This document shows, piece after piece, positions 1-7,868 of a stretch of 29,687 nucleotides of DNA (positions are counted from its first letter, which is position 1; each line of letters opens with the position of its first letter). This DNA is from CAYLRY01 sp964386535 (GTDB lineage Bacteria; Chloroflexota; Dehalococcoidia; Dehalococcoidales; UBA3254), in assembly GCA_964386535.1 (NCBI GenBank), contig CAYLRY010000038.1, positions 1 to 29,687 on the forward strand, written 5' to 3'. The notes beneath the pieces were generated by a model. It ran no database searches. It was not told the DNA's origin and worked only from the letters and a program-made list of their open reading frames with translations. The translations under genes were made by a program, and so were the position numbers.

Positions 1-2
1 TG

Positions 3-872
3 CGCCCTTTCAGCGCTTTGCCGCTGGAGACTTCCAGTATGTGCTACTGGGGCAGATGTATTTTTTGTTACTATCCAAAACAAGGTACAACCGGTGTAGA
101 ATCACACCCCAAAAAACGTGTGCGTGATATCGAAAAGGTATTACAGGATATGCGTAGTTTACAGAAAAAATATAATCCCCTGGCAGTATTTCTGACGGAT
201 TCTTCGGTGCATCCCAAACGGCTGGAGCAAATAGCTGAGGAGAACATTAGAAGTGGGAATACAGTAAAATTTTCTGCCCTGTTCCGCATGGAAAAGGAAT
301 TTAAATCCATTAACTTTTGCCGCAAGCTGGTAGAGGGGGGGTTCCTGGGGGGATATGCGGGTCTGGAATCAGGTTCACAGAGGGTAAATAATATAATTGA
401 TAAAGGTATTAACCTGGCGGATACCGGGACTATCATCCAGAATTTCCATAAGACGGGAATTCTATTACATGTTTACTGTATTATCGGTACTCCTGGTGAA
501 ACCGCAACAGATGCCCGGATGACTTACGAATTTTTACGGCGCTGGCAACGGCTGCTGCCGTTAAACTGGCAGATATATCCCCTTTATGTTCTCGAACAGA
601 GCCCACTCCATATCAGATCTACTGATTTAGGGTTGAAAGTGACTTCACTCCCTGAGGATTACCTGGTAGATTCAATGGGATACACTGTGCAGGATGGTAT
701 TTCTCAAGAGGAAAGTATGGGACTGGTTATCAATTATACTGAAAAGCTGAAGGGCTTTTTGCATCCTTTGAGTAAAATAATGGACATAGAGTCAATGCAG
801 TTGTTTCTGATGGCTCAAAAAGCTAAGGGAATACCACCTTATCAAGTCAAGAATACCGGTTTAAAAATTTAG
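3..872 (+). CDS. B12-type radical SAM protein, 5' end outside window
   Basis: The reading frame is open from the first bases of the window, so the true start and the N-terminal part (often a cobalamin-binding domain in this family) lie upstream. The visible part is a radical SAM core. A cysteine cluster CYWGRCIFC (Cys-x4-Cys-x2-Cys) stands near the visible N-terminus and would hold the [4Fe-4S] cluster that cleaves S-adenosylmethionine. The spacing is one residue longer than the standard CxxxCxxC and matches the CWWGxCxFC variant of B12-binding radical SAM proteins. A GLESGS motif about 100 residues later and IIGTPGET after it are typical SAM-barrel strands. The substrate is unknown. A TTG at 18 could be read as a start, but the conserved motif would then sit almost at the N-terminus, so truncation is the better reading. 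A methyltransferase gene follows 82 bases downstream. Confidence 0.8.
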   Translation, partial: RPFSALPLETSSMCYWGRCIFCYYPKQGTTGVESHPKKRVRDIEKVLQDMRSLQKKYNPLAVFLTDSSVHPKRLEQIAEENIRSGNTVKFSALFRMEKEFKSINFCRKLVEGGFLGGYAGLESGSQRVNNIIDKGINLADTGTIIQNFHKTGILLHVYCIIGTPGETATDARMTYEFLRRWQRLLPLNWQIYPLYVLEQSPLHIRSTDLGLKVTSLPEDYLVDSMGYTVQDGISQEESMGLVINYTEKLKGFLHPLSKIMDIESMQLFLMAQKAKGIPPYQVKNTGLKI

Positions 873-904
873 ATATGAAGTTAAGTCATACGGAAAAACC
901 AGGT

Positions 905-922
905 ATTTTGATCTATCAAAAT
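905..922. repeat. Perfect 8-bp inverted repeat, 2-nt centre
   Basis: ATTTTGAT and ATCAAAAT flank a CT centre in the 82-base gap between the radical SAM gene and the methyltransferase gene. Read on the + strand it is followed by TTTT, so it could be a weak terminator or an operator. The AT-only character makes chance a real possibility. Confidence 0.3.
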
Positions 923-954
923 TTTCGTATAGCAAACTGTTATCTGGAGACGAT

Positions 955-1572
955 ATGAAATGGTATGATTTCATTGCTCCCGTTTATGATCGAGTCATTA
1001 GAAACTCCTATCTAACTTATAGACAAGCCGCAATTAAAGCTCTCTACCTTAAGCCTGGTTTCACAATCCTGGATATCGGTTGCGGTACCGGTTTGAATTT
1101 TGAAACAATCCTGGATGCCATCGGTCCTAAGGGTACAATAATTGGAATAGATACTTCTGCTAAGATGCTTGATATAGCGCGACAAAAGATTATTCAAAAT
1201 AAATGGGAAAATGTAAAACTCCTTCAAATTGATGCGCATAAATTGACTCCTAAAGATATTGAAGCTTTACTAGGAAAAGATGCTTCAATTGATAGTGTTA
1301 TCTGCACACTTGGATTCTCGGTATTTCAAAATTGGCAGGTGGTTTTCGAAAACTCATTCTCTTTGTTGAGAGGCGGCGGACGTTATTGCATTATGGACAT
1401 CTTCAATGAGAAAATTACACTTAGAACCAGAGTGGGTAACATATTTGCCAAATCCGATAATTCCCGCCGGGTCTGGCTGCCTTTAGAAAAGCGCTGCGAT
1501 AATTATTTTGAAGAGAAATACCCGATGGCGCATGGTTATATGGTGATCGTAGCGTCAGGAACAAAGTCATGA
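955..1572 (+). CDS. Class I SAM-dependent methyltransferase
   Basis: A 205-residue methyltransferase of the UbiE/Methyltransf_11-like group. The N-terminal MKWYDFIAPVYD is the usual entry helix of this group. Motif I, ILDIGCGTGLNF (about residues 38-49), binds the methionine part of SAM, and IIGIDTSAKML (about 62-72) gives the acidic residue that binds the ribose. ICTLGFSVFQNW fits the motif IV region. The length is normal for a single-domain enzyme and the C-terminus looks intact. The ATG at 955 has GGAG eight bases upstream. The substrate cannot be told from the sequence; lipids, quinones and small metabolites are all possible. It may be co-transcribed with the radical SAM gene just upstream. 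By eye it is more AT-rich than the housekeeping genes further on. Confidence 0.8.
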   Translation: MKWYDFIAPVYDRVIRNSYLTYRQAAIKALYLKPGFTILDIGCGTGLNFETILDAIGPKGTIIGIDTSAKMLDIARQKIIQNKWENVKLLQIDAHKLTPKDIEALLGKDASIDSVICTLGFSVFQNWQVVFENSFSLLRGGGRYCIMDIFNEKITLRTRVGNIFAKSDNSRRVWLPLEKRCDNYFEEKYPMAHGYMVIVASGTKS

Positions 1573-1590
1573 CACAAAGAATACTATCAC

Positions 1591-1659
1591 TTCTCCACCG
1601 AAATCCCACCAAAAATCAATTGTGTTAAGTAGACATCTAACAAAATGATTCTCTATAAT
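1591..1659 (+). repeat. Diverged direct repeat, copy A (CTCCACC motif)
   Basis: This copy starts TTCTCCACCGAAATCCCACC and continues through GTTAA, ACATCTAA and AATGAT to TATAAT. Copy B at 2664-2734 starts TTCTCCACCAAATCTCCACC and has the same blocks in the same order (GTTAA, ACATTCTAA, AATGAT, TATAAA). The first 25 bases match at 21 positions without gaps, and better with one gap on each side. The rest matches only with gaps. The two copies flank the lone secreted-protein gene. Confidence 0.5.
1630..1659 (+). promoter_or_regulatory. Candidate sigma-70 promoter inside repeat copy A
   Basis: TAGACA (1630-1635), an 18-base spacer and TATAAT (1654-1659). It lies about 190 bases upstream of the secreted-protein gene. 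A second, closer promoter exists, so this may be a secondary start. Confidence 0.4.
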
Positions 1660-1724
1660 GTTCTCGTAAACATCTGGTTACACACTCTGCTTTGTATCTT
1701 GGAGATAGTTGTATTTTTTATATA

Positions 1725-1754
1725 TTGCAATTAGAATTTAAACTGCGATATAAT
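1725..1754 (+). promoter_or_regulatory. Sigma-70-type promoter of the secreted-protein gene
   Basis: TTGCAA (1725-1730), an 18-base spacer and a perfect TATAAT (1749-1754). Transcription would begin near 1761 and leave a leader of about 90 bases before the ATG at 1853, which has a strong GGAGGTG site at 1841-1847. Confidence 0.6.
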
Positions 1755-1852
1755 ACTTCCAATATTAAAAGCGGACTTATCAGGCAAGATTAGTCAAAAT
1801 AAATTTTGATAAATAATTGGATCATTAAATAAAACATGTTGGAGGTGCAGCA

Positions 1853-2446
1853 ATGAAAAAAAGAATCCTGATAATTGGTGTGGTATTGGCCCTCATCTTA
1901 ACATTAATTGCCCCTGCAGCAGCTTTTGCTAAACCTTATGGTACATGGACTGAATTTTATGCAGATGCACAAATGGTGGTAACAGGTCCCGGTCTGGTCA
2001 ATTTAAGTTACATTGGTCAAGGAAAGATGTTAATGACAACCTCAGGAGAAGTAATAGAAGGTATATTTACAAATTCCGACTGGGATGAAGCTGAAAATGC
2101 ATATCTTTACGTATCACATAATTCACAGGTGATATTATATCCTAATGGTATGTTTTATGGACAATCCGATGATGATGTTTATGTTACATTTACCAATAAA
2201 AAAACACTCACAGGAACTTCCCAAACTGACATTGTGGGACGTTGGTCATGGGAATGGGATAAAAAAACTCGGGAACGGTACATTTCATGTGAATGGGTCA
2301 AAGATTCCGGGTATTTCAATATTAGCAGTGTAAAAACATATGCTAATGGTAGCTGGAATGCCGTATTTTATCCTGTCACCATAAATGGAAATGACACACT
2401 GGCCGGAGAGGCTCAGTTTACTGGATGTTATTATTCACGTAAATAA
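1853..2446 (+). CDS. Secreted protein of unknown function
   Basis: 197 residues. The N-terminus is a classical Sec signal peptide: MKKR, a hydrophobic stretch to about residue 20, then a likely signal peptidase I site after AFA at residue 26. There is no lipobox cysteine. The mature part of about 171 residues is rich in Tyr, Trp, Thr, Ser, Asn and Gly with alternating polar and hydrophobic residues, which suggests an all-beta fold. Two cysteines, Cys146 and Cys192, could form a disulfide. I do not recognise a family. It is monocistronic, with a good promoter, a strong GGAGGTG ribosome site five bases before the ATG, and a terminator just downstream. It is AT-rich by eye and lies between two copies of a diverged repeat, so acquisition by transfer is possible but unproven. 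Confidence 0.75.
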   Translation: MKKRILIIGVVLALILTLIAPAAAFAKPYGTWTEFYADAQMVVTGPGLVNLSYIGQGKMLMTTSGEVIEGIFTNSDWDEAENAYLYVSHNSQVILYPNGMFYGQSDDDVYVTFTNKKTLTGTSQTDIVGRWSWEWDKKTRERYISCEWVKDSGYFNISSVKTYANGSWNAVFYPVTINGNDTLAGEAQFTGCYYSRK

Positions 2447-2501
2447 GTTATTAATAGTCAGATTATTAATCTGATTGACTAATATCTATCAAATATAGAA
2501 A

Positions 2502-2551
2502 AATAAAATGGGTATATTTATCTTATAGGAAGAAAATATACCCGTTTTATT
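2502..2551 (+). terminator. Terminator hairpin after the secreted-protein gene
   Basis: An 18-bp stem (2502-2519 with 2534-2551, one G-T pair) around GGGTATATTT and its complement, with a 14-base loop. The 3' arm ends in TTTTATT. A smaller imperfect hairpin, CAGATT-ATT-AATCTG, precedes it at 2459-2473. The stem is symmetric enough to act on either strand. Confidence 0.65.
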
Positions 2552-2589
2552 AATATTCATATCCATGTATTATAAAGGTTAATTAATGA

Positions 2590-2635
2590 TACCAGATCTC
2601 AAACTGGTACCTCTCCCCAGTACTCATATAGTACT
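2590..2635. repeat. Two short hairpins in the 372-base gap before the GH3 gene
   Basis: TACCAG (2590-2595) pairs with CTGGTA (2604-2609), and AGTACT (2619-2624) pairs with AGTACT (2630-2635) around CATAT. The gap 2447-2818 holds the terminator at 2502-2551, these hairpins and repeat copy B, and no convincing open frame. Confidence 0.35.
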
Positions 2636-2663
2636 TTAGGTTGAAAGAGCCCCTTTTTGCCTT

Positions 2664-2734
2664 TTCTCCACCAAATCTCCACCAAAAACGCATTTTCAGT
2701 TAACATTCTAAATGTGTTAAATGATAAGTATAAA
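2664..2734 (+). repeat. Diverged direct repeat, copy B (tandem TCTCCACCAAA)
   Basis: Partner of copy A at 1591-1659. Here the motif is a clean tandem, TCTCCACCAAA followed by TCTCCACCAAAAA. TCTCCACCA is what the 3' end of many tRNA and tmRNA genes looks like (acceptor strand plus CCA), and such ends serve as integrase attachment sites, but no RNA gene body precedes it here. The 3' part contains TTAACA (2700-2705), its inverted partner TGTTAA (2715-2720), GATAAG (2723-2728, 17 bases after TTAACA) and TATAAA (2729-2734). It could therefore also carry the GH3 promoter. Confidence 0.45.
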
Positions 2735-2818
2735 GAGCAGGAAGGACACAAAGCTTTTTTACCCGGAAACCTTAAGAGAACAATAACGTTATCAGTCTAG
2801 CAAACCAGAGTCAGGATT

Positions 2819-4489
2819 ATGAGTATTTCAACCAAAACCAGGGACACTAAAAATCTTCCGCACAGCCAGACGGCACCGGAATTTTACTGGCCTCCGCTGG
2901 AAAAAGATAAATTTTTCATTTCCAGGGATAAGGAATTAATCTGGAAGAAATATTGCGGGTTTCTGGATTTGAACATCGATGAATTCATGATCATCCAAAA
3001 GCTACTGCTGATGGAGCAAATAGAACTGGCGATGGGATCACAACTGGGACGCAAGATAATTGGCCCCTTAAAACCCAGGAATATTTCCGAATTTCGCAAA
3101 CTTGTACCTCTAACCAGGTATGATAATTATGAGCCATATCTGAGTGAGATGGATGAAGGCGTACTGGCGGAAAAGCCTCACCTCTGGGCCAGGACATCAG
3201 GGCATTCGGGTTTTGTAAAACGAGTTCCCTATTCTTCCAGCACATTAAACGGGCTGGCTGATGATGCGCTTTCAGCCTTTATACTATCTTCGGCTTCCAG
3301 AAAAGGGGAGGTTTTACTGGAAGAAGGAAGCCGGGTAGTACTGAACATCCCTCCCATGCCGTACATGACAGGTATTATGGGTCATGTGGCTAATCAGCGC
3401 ATGTCATACCAGGCCATTCCCCCTCTGGAAGAAGCCGGGCGCATGTCCTTTGAAGAGCGGATAGAGAAGGGATTTAAGATGGCGCTCGCCACAGGCATAG
3501 ACTATGCCGCTTCTATTGCTGTGGTACTGGCCCAGGTAGGAGAGAGTTTCGGCGCTTTAAGCAGAAAAACCAGATCCATGCCTAACTGGCATCCTATGGC
3601 TGTTTTTCGCATATTAAAGGCAATGCTAAAAAGCAAACTATTAGGCCGGACGCTTATGCCTAAAGATATCTGGGACATTAAAGGTCTGGTTTGTGGAGGG
3701 ACTGACGCCAGTATATATAGAGATCAGATTTACCGCTGCTGGGGCGTGCAACCGCTGGACGTTTACGTCAGCACTGAGACCTGCTTTATTGCCATGCAGG
3801 GCTGGAACAAAAAAGGGATGACCTTTATTCCATATAGAAATTTTTTTGAGTTCATTCCTGAAGAGGAGTGGGAAAAGAGCCGTGAAAATCAGGACTACCA
3901 GCCTTCAACAGTTTTATCAAACGAGCTTCAAGAAGGAAAAATCTATGAACTGGTGATAACCAATTTCCATGGAGGTCCTTTTATCAGGTACCGTATGGGA
4001 GATTTAGTTAAGATTGTATCACTGAAAGATGAGGAGACCAAGGTCAATCTCCCTCAGATGATTTTTCACAGCCGGGCGGATGACATCATTGACCTTGCCG
4101 GATTTACCCGTCTGGATGAGAAGACCATCTGGAATGCGATAAAAAGCTGCGAGATCCAGTTTGTTGACTGGGTGGCAAGCAAAGAACAGAAGGGCGGTGA
4201 ACCTTTTTTACATATTTATATTGAGCCCTCAGAGAGAAACATTGATGAAAAACAAGCTGCACTTTTGTTGGATAGCCAGTTCATCAAGATAGATGATGAT
4301 TATAAAGACCTGAAAAAATGGATAAGCCACGATCTGATACAGGTCACTTACCTGAATCCCGGTAGTTTTAGCAGGTATATGAAAAGCAAACAAGCTGCCG
4401 GGGCTGACCTTTCTCACTGGAAACCGCCTCATATGAATCCTTCTGAGACCATCATCAAGGATTTGATTAATGCCTCTTCCTTAAGTTAA
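2819..4489 (+). CDS. GH3-family acyl-adenylating enzyme
   Basis: 556 residues, the normal size for the GH3 family, named after plant auxin-responsive genes whose enzymes adenylate a carboxylic acid and join it to an amino acid. The three ATP/AMP motifs of the superfamily are all present: RTSGHSGFVK (about 125-134, phosphate loop), YVSTE (316-320, adenine contact) and RYRMGDLV (390-397, hinge to the C-terminal domain). Family membership is therefore well supported; the acid and the acceptor are not known. The ATG at 2819 has only a weak ribosome site (CAGGAT). The histidine kinase gene starts 11 bases after the stop, and its regulator gene abuts it, so the three appear to be one transcript. 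That pairing suggests the enzyme makes or consumes a small molecule tied to the signal, but this is inference. Confidence 0.85.
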   Translation: MSISTKTRDTKNLPHSQTAPEFYWPPLEKDKFFISRDKELIWKKYCGFLDLNIDEFMIIQKLLLMEQIELAMGSQLGRKIIGPLKPRNISEFRKLVPLTRYDNYEPYLSEMDEGVLAEKPHLWARTSGHSGFVKRVPYSSSTLNGLADDALSAFILSSASRKGEVLLEEGSRVVLNIPPMPYMTGIMGHVANQRMSYQAIPPLEEAGRMSFEERIEKGFKMALATGIDYAASIAVVLAQVGESFGALSRKTRSMPNWHPMAVFRILKAMLKSKLLGRTLMPKDIWDIKGLVCGGTDASIYRDQIYRCWGVQPLDVYVSTETCFIAMQGWNKKGMTFIPYRNFFEFIPEEEWEKSRENQDYQPSTVLSNELQEGKIYELVITNFHGGPFIRYRMGDLVKIVSLKDEETKVNLPQMIFHSRADDIIDLAGFTRLDEKTIWNAIKSCEIQFVDWVASKEQKGGEPFLHIYIEPSERNIDEKQAALLLDSQFIKIDDDYKDLKKWISHDLIQVTYLNPGSFSRYMKSKQAAGADLSHWKPPHMNPSETIIKDLINASSLS

Positions 4490-4500
4490 ACTTAGGGACA

Positions 4501-7104
4501 ATGAACTGGATATATGTTACTACCCCTATTTTTGGTTTCATCATTAACCTTATTCTGGCTTTTTTTGTCTTAAAACAGAATTCACGCAGAAATATAAACC
4601 GGGTCTTCGCTCTTTTTCTGGTAAGTATGGGACTCTGGTCTTTCTGTGTCTATGGTATGCGCCAGAGCCCGACTTTAGAGCAAGCTATCCCCTGGGAAAA
4701 AGGCATCTTTGTTTGCATAGCTTTATCCTCCGTTACATTTTTTCATTTTGTAAAATTATTTATCGGTTACTCCAGAAATCCATGGCAAATCTTTCTGGCT
4801 TATACCAGTGTCTTCCTGGTTTTGCTTACCTGGCCGACTGATTTACTATTGGCCGGTATGAGGGAAATGTGGTATGGAAATGGTTTTCAGATGGGTGTGC
4901 TTTTCATTCCTTTTATGTTCATTTATTACGGTTTCGTCATTTTAGCCCTCCTGCTTCTGATCCATGCGCACCGTAAATTAGGCTCAGCAATTGAAAAAAA
5001 CCGTTATACATATGTAGAAGCCGGGGCTATTTTCTGCGTGTTAGGGCTTGTGGTTGATGTCATGGCAGCTCAGGGAATACACATTTATCCAATGGCGGTA
5101 TTCGGTAATATCATGTTTTCTGTGCTGTGCGCCTATGCCATGTTGAGATACCACCTGATGGATATCACTTTCATTATCCGGAAAGGTACCGCATATATAC
5201 TGGTTTCGGCTCTGGGTATCGGCGTATATATGGGGTTGCTGGTAATCGCTTATGTCTTTATCTCCGGTGTCTGGAGTTTGCCGTTATGGCTGAATATTGT
5301 GTTTATTTTAATATTCGCGGTTGTCTTACAGCCGCTTTTACACTGGGCGCAGGGTGTGGTGGACCGCTGGTTCTACCGCGGGAGGCGTGACTACCTGAAT
5401 GACCTGGAGAGCCTGGCGGAAAAAACCCGGGCTATTACTGATCTGGACTATGTCGCCAATTCGCTGGTAGATACCATTACTCAAGCTATGCTTTGTACAC
5501 ATGTTGTGGTACTGCTGCCGGACACTGTTAATAAATACTTTGTATCTGCAGTGCGTCAAGCAGATCAGAAACAGGGCGCTATCCGTCTGCCGCAGGATAG
5601 TGTTTTGATATGGTGGTTGAATAGATATAAGGAATTCTTAACCCGCCAGGATATCAACATTTTACCGCATATGAAGGCTTTGACCAGCCAGGAAAGATAC
5701 GTCCTGGATAATCTGGATGCAGAGCTGTTTATACCGCTTTTAACCCGGGACGGGCTGCGAGGGGTTTTGATTTTAGGTAAAAAGCTATCGGAGCTGGATT
5801 ACTCGCGTGAAGAAATCAGGCTTTTACGTGTGGCAGCCAGCCAGATGGCCAATACGGTAGAAAACGCCAGACTCTATGATTTACAGACGCGGCGTTATGA
5901 AGAACAGGCGCTGCTGGCCAGATTGAGCCTGACTATTGCCTCTGAGCTGGACTTTACCAGGGTATTTGATACTTTGATGAAAGAAGTCCGTGACTTCGTC
6001 CCGGTAGATTATGCTACAATAATGTTGATTAAGGAGCAGTCACAAAAAGAGGCGGATATCCTGGAATTCAAGCCTTTACCCGGTAATCTCCCGGACCCAG
6101 GGACATATCTGTTTAAACCAGAGAACTCATTAATGACAGATGAAAACAGGTATGAGCCTGACCTTTCTATGACTGCTCACCAATCTTGTACTGAGCCGCT
6201 GTTAAATGCCGGTTTAAAATCATTACTATTGTTACCATTGAGGTCAAAAGAGAAAATTACCGGATGGCTGGCTCTTGCTTCTAAAGAGACGGATGCTTAT
6301 AATGATGAATATATAAGATTGCTAAAGCAAATAGCCGTCCAGTTAGCCATTGCGTATGAGAAATCACGTCTTTATGAACTGGAAAGAAGAATGAGGCTGG
6401 AGCTGGAGCAACAGGATAAAGAAAGAACAGAATTTATCAATTCATTAATACATGAAATAAAAACGCCAATCACTGCTATGATGGCTTCCGGTGATTTACT
6501 CTCAGAAGAGCTGGCAGGTAGTCCGGGTATCCTAGGTGAACTGGCGAGTAATTTGAATTCAGCTATCAACAACTTAAACCGGAGGGTTTCAGAACTAACT
6601 GATTTCGCCAAACTACAGAATACCGAGATATCGATAAACCTGCAACTTGTGGATATGCATTATCTGGCAGCAAGGGTAAATTCGCTGGTTTCTGTGCTGT
6701 TACAGAGCCGTAACCAGGTATTAAGCCTCGAGCTGGAGGCGTCATCACACCACGTGCAGGCTGATCCTGATAGAGTAATACAAATTTTATTGAATTTATT
6801 AACAAATGCCAGTAAATACGGAAAAACTGATGATAATATCTATCTTAAAACTTATAATCAGGGAGAATTTTTAGTAACCGAGATCAGAGATTCCGGCCCA
6901 ACCATATCGGCTGAAGACATGGAATCGATTTTCAGACCTTATAATCTGGCTAGAAAAAAAGGCAGCGGTGGTCTTGGACTGGGACTATCGATCTGCAAAA
7001 AGCTGGTTGAATTGCATGGGGGAAAAATTTGGCTGGAAACTGACGGCTCTGGCAATCAGTTCAAATTTTCTTTACCCCTGGCACCAAAAACGGAGGAGAG
7101 TTAG
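4501..7104 (+). CDS. Membrane sensor histidine kinase, 7TM-type N-terminus plus two GAF-like domains
   Basis: 867 residues. About residues 1-275 hold seven or eight hydrophobic helices like the N-terminal 7TM region of some bacterial kinases. Two GAF-like segments follow (roughly 300-465 and 475-625), then a short coiled stretch, the HisKA helix and the HATPase domain. The phosphorylated residue should be His651 in LIHEIKTP. The N box is NLLTNASKYG (765-774), the G1 box is DSGPT with Asp797 and Gly799, and the G2 loop is GSGGLGLGL from 821. All catalytic motifs look intact, so it should autophosphorylate. The regulator gene begins directly after its stop codon, which makes that protein the probable partner. 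Both a membrane signal (7TM) and a cytosolic ligand (GAF) are possible. The upstream GH3 gene is in the same unit. Confidence 0.9.
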   Translation: MNWIYVTTPIFGFIINLILAFFVLKQNSRRNINRVFALFLVSMGLWSFCVYGMRQSPTLEQAIPWEKGIFVCIALSSVTFFHFVKLFIGYSRNPWQIFLAYTSVFLVLLTWPTDLLLAGMREMWYGNGFQMGVLFIPFMFIYYGFVILALLLLIHAHRKLGSAIEKNRYTYVEAGAIFCVLGLVVDVMAAQGIHIYPMAVFGNIMFSVLCAYAMLRYHLMDITFIIRKGTAYILVSALGIGVYMGLLVIAYVFISGVWSLPLWLNIVFILIFAVVLQPLLHWAQGVVDRWFYRGRRDYLNDLESLAEKTRAITDLDYVANSLVDTITQAMLCTHVVVLLPDTVNKYFVSAVRQADQKQGAIRLPQDSVLIWWLNRYKEFLTRQDINILPHMKALTSQERYVLDNLDAELFIPLLTRDGLRGVLILGKKLSELDYSREEIRLLRVAASQMANTVENARLYDLQTRRYEEQALLARLSLTIASELDFTRVFDTLMKEVRDFVPVDYATIMLIKEQSQKEADILEFKPLPGNLPDPGTYLFKPENSLMTDENRYEPDLSMTAHQSCTEPLLNAGLKSLLLLPLRSKEKITGWLALASKETDAYNDEYIRLLKQIAVQLAIAYEKSRLYELERRMRLELEQQDKERTEFINSLIHEIKTPITAMMASGDLLSEELAGSPGILGELASNLNSAINNLNRRVSELTDFAKLQNTEISINLQLVDMHYLAARVNSLVSVLLQSRNQVLSLELEASSHHVQADPDRVIQILLNLLTNASKYGKTDDNIYLKTYNQGEFLVTEIRDSGPTISAEDMESIFRPYNLARKKGSGGLGLGLSICKKLVELHGGKIWLETDGSGNQFKFSLPLAPKTEES

Positions 7105-7800
7105 GTGAAAGTCCTGCTGATTGAAGACAGTCCGGAAATTGCTAAAGGAGTTTCTTTAACTTTCAAGCTGCGCTGGCCTGATGCACAGGTGATAACCAAA
7201 GAAAAAGGCTGGGACGGTATTAAGGCCGTAGAGAATGAGTCACCGGATATCGTAATACTGGATATCAATTTACCGGATATCACCGGTTTTGAGGTGCTGG
7301 AAAACATCCGCCGTTTTTCTGATGTTCCGGTGATAATTTTAACCGTCCGAGAGGATGAAGTGGATGAGTTGAGAGGACTGGAAATGGGAGCGGATGACTA
7401 TATTGTCAAACCTTTCCGTCCGGCTAACCTGCTGACTCGCATGCAGGCGGTTTTACGGCGGACCGGCGTCCGGCAGCCTGAGGAAGAAGTACCCCCTCTG
7501 ACAATCGGGCAGATCACTATTGATTTGTCCAGGCAGGAGATTTTATTTAAGGGTGAAAAGGTACATCTTACGCGTAACGAAAGCAGAATCCTGTACTGTC
7601 TGGCCAGAAATGCGGGTAAAGTGGTTTCACAGGATACACTGAAACAGCATGTTTGGGGCAATGAAGCTCAATATGTGGATAACAGCGCCTTAAAAAGATA
7701 TATTTATCAATTACGTACCAAGCTCGGTGATACTGAAGAGCCTCCAACTTTTATTATCAATGAGCACGGCATAGGCTACCGGATGATTAAGTCTGAATAA
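7105..7800 (+). CDS. OmpR/PhoB-family response regulator
   Basis: 231 residues. The receiver domain has the acidic pair Glu7-Asp8, phospho-acceptor Asp53 in ILDINLPD, the ILT switch strand near residue 80, and the conserved lysine in DDYIVKPF. A winged-helix DNA-binding domain follows (about 130-229), with LTRNESRILYCLARNAGKVV and the closing HGIGYRM. The GTG start at 7105 abuts the kinase stop codon, and the CGGAGGAGAG ribosome site at 7091-7100 lies inside the kinase gene, so translation is probably coupled. It is presumably the transcription factor for the kinase encoded just upstream. Its targets are unknown; the inverted repeats upstream of the GH3 gene are candidate autoregulatory sites only by position. 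Confidence 0.93.
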   Translation: MKVLLIEDSPEIAKGVSLTFKLRWPDAQVITKEKGWDGIKAVENESPDIVILDINLPDITGFEVLENIRRFSDVPVIILTVREDEVDELRGLEMGADDYIVKPFRPANLLTRMQAVLRRTGVRQPEEEVPPLTIGQITIDLSRQEILFKGEKVHLTRNESRILYCLARNAGKVVSQDTLKQHVWGNEAQYVDNSALKRYIYQLRTKLGDTEEPPTFIINEHGIGYRMIKSE

Positions 7801-7868
7801 TACTGCGTGGCAAGAGGCAAGGTAACCGCCCACGCCATATTCGCAATTTGATAGTTACTGATATATTT

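Noticed and set aside
7805..7835. Hairpin GCGTGG/CCACGC between the convergent regulator and GAF genes
   Set aside because: The stem is only 6 bp, the loop is 19 bases and no T run follows on either strand.
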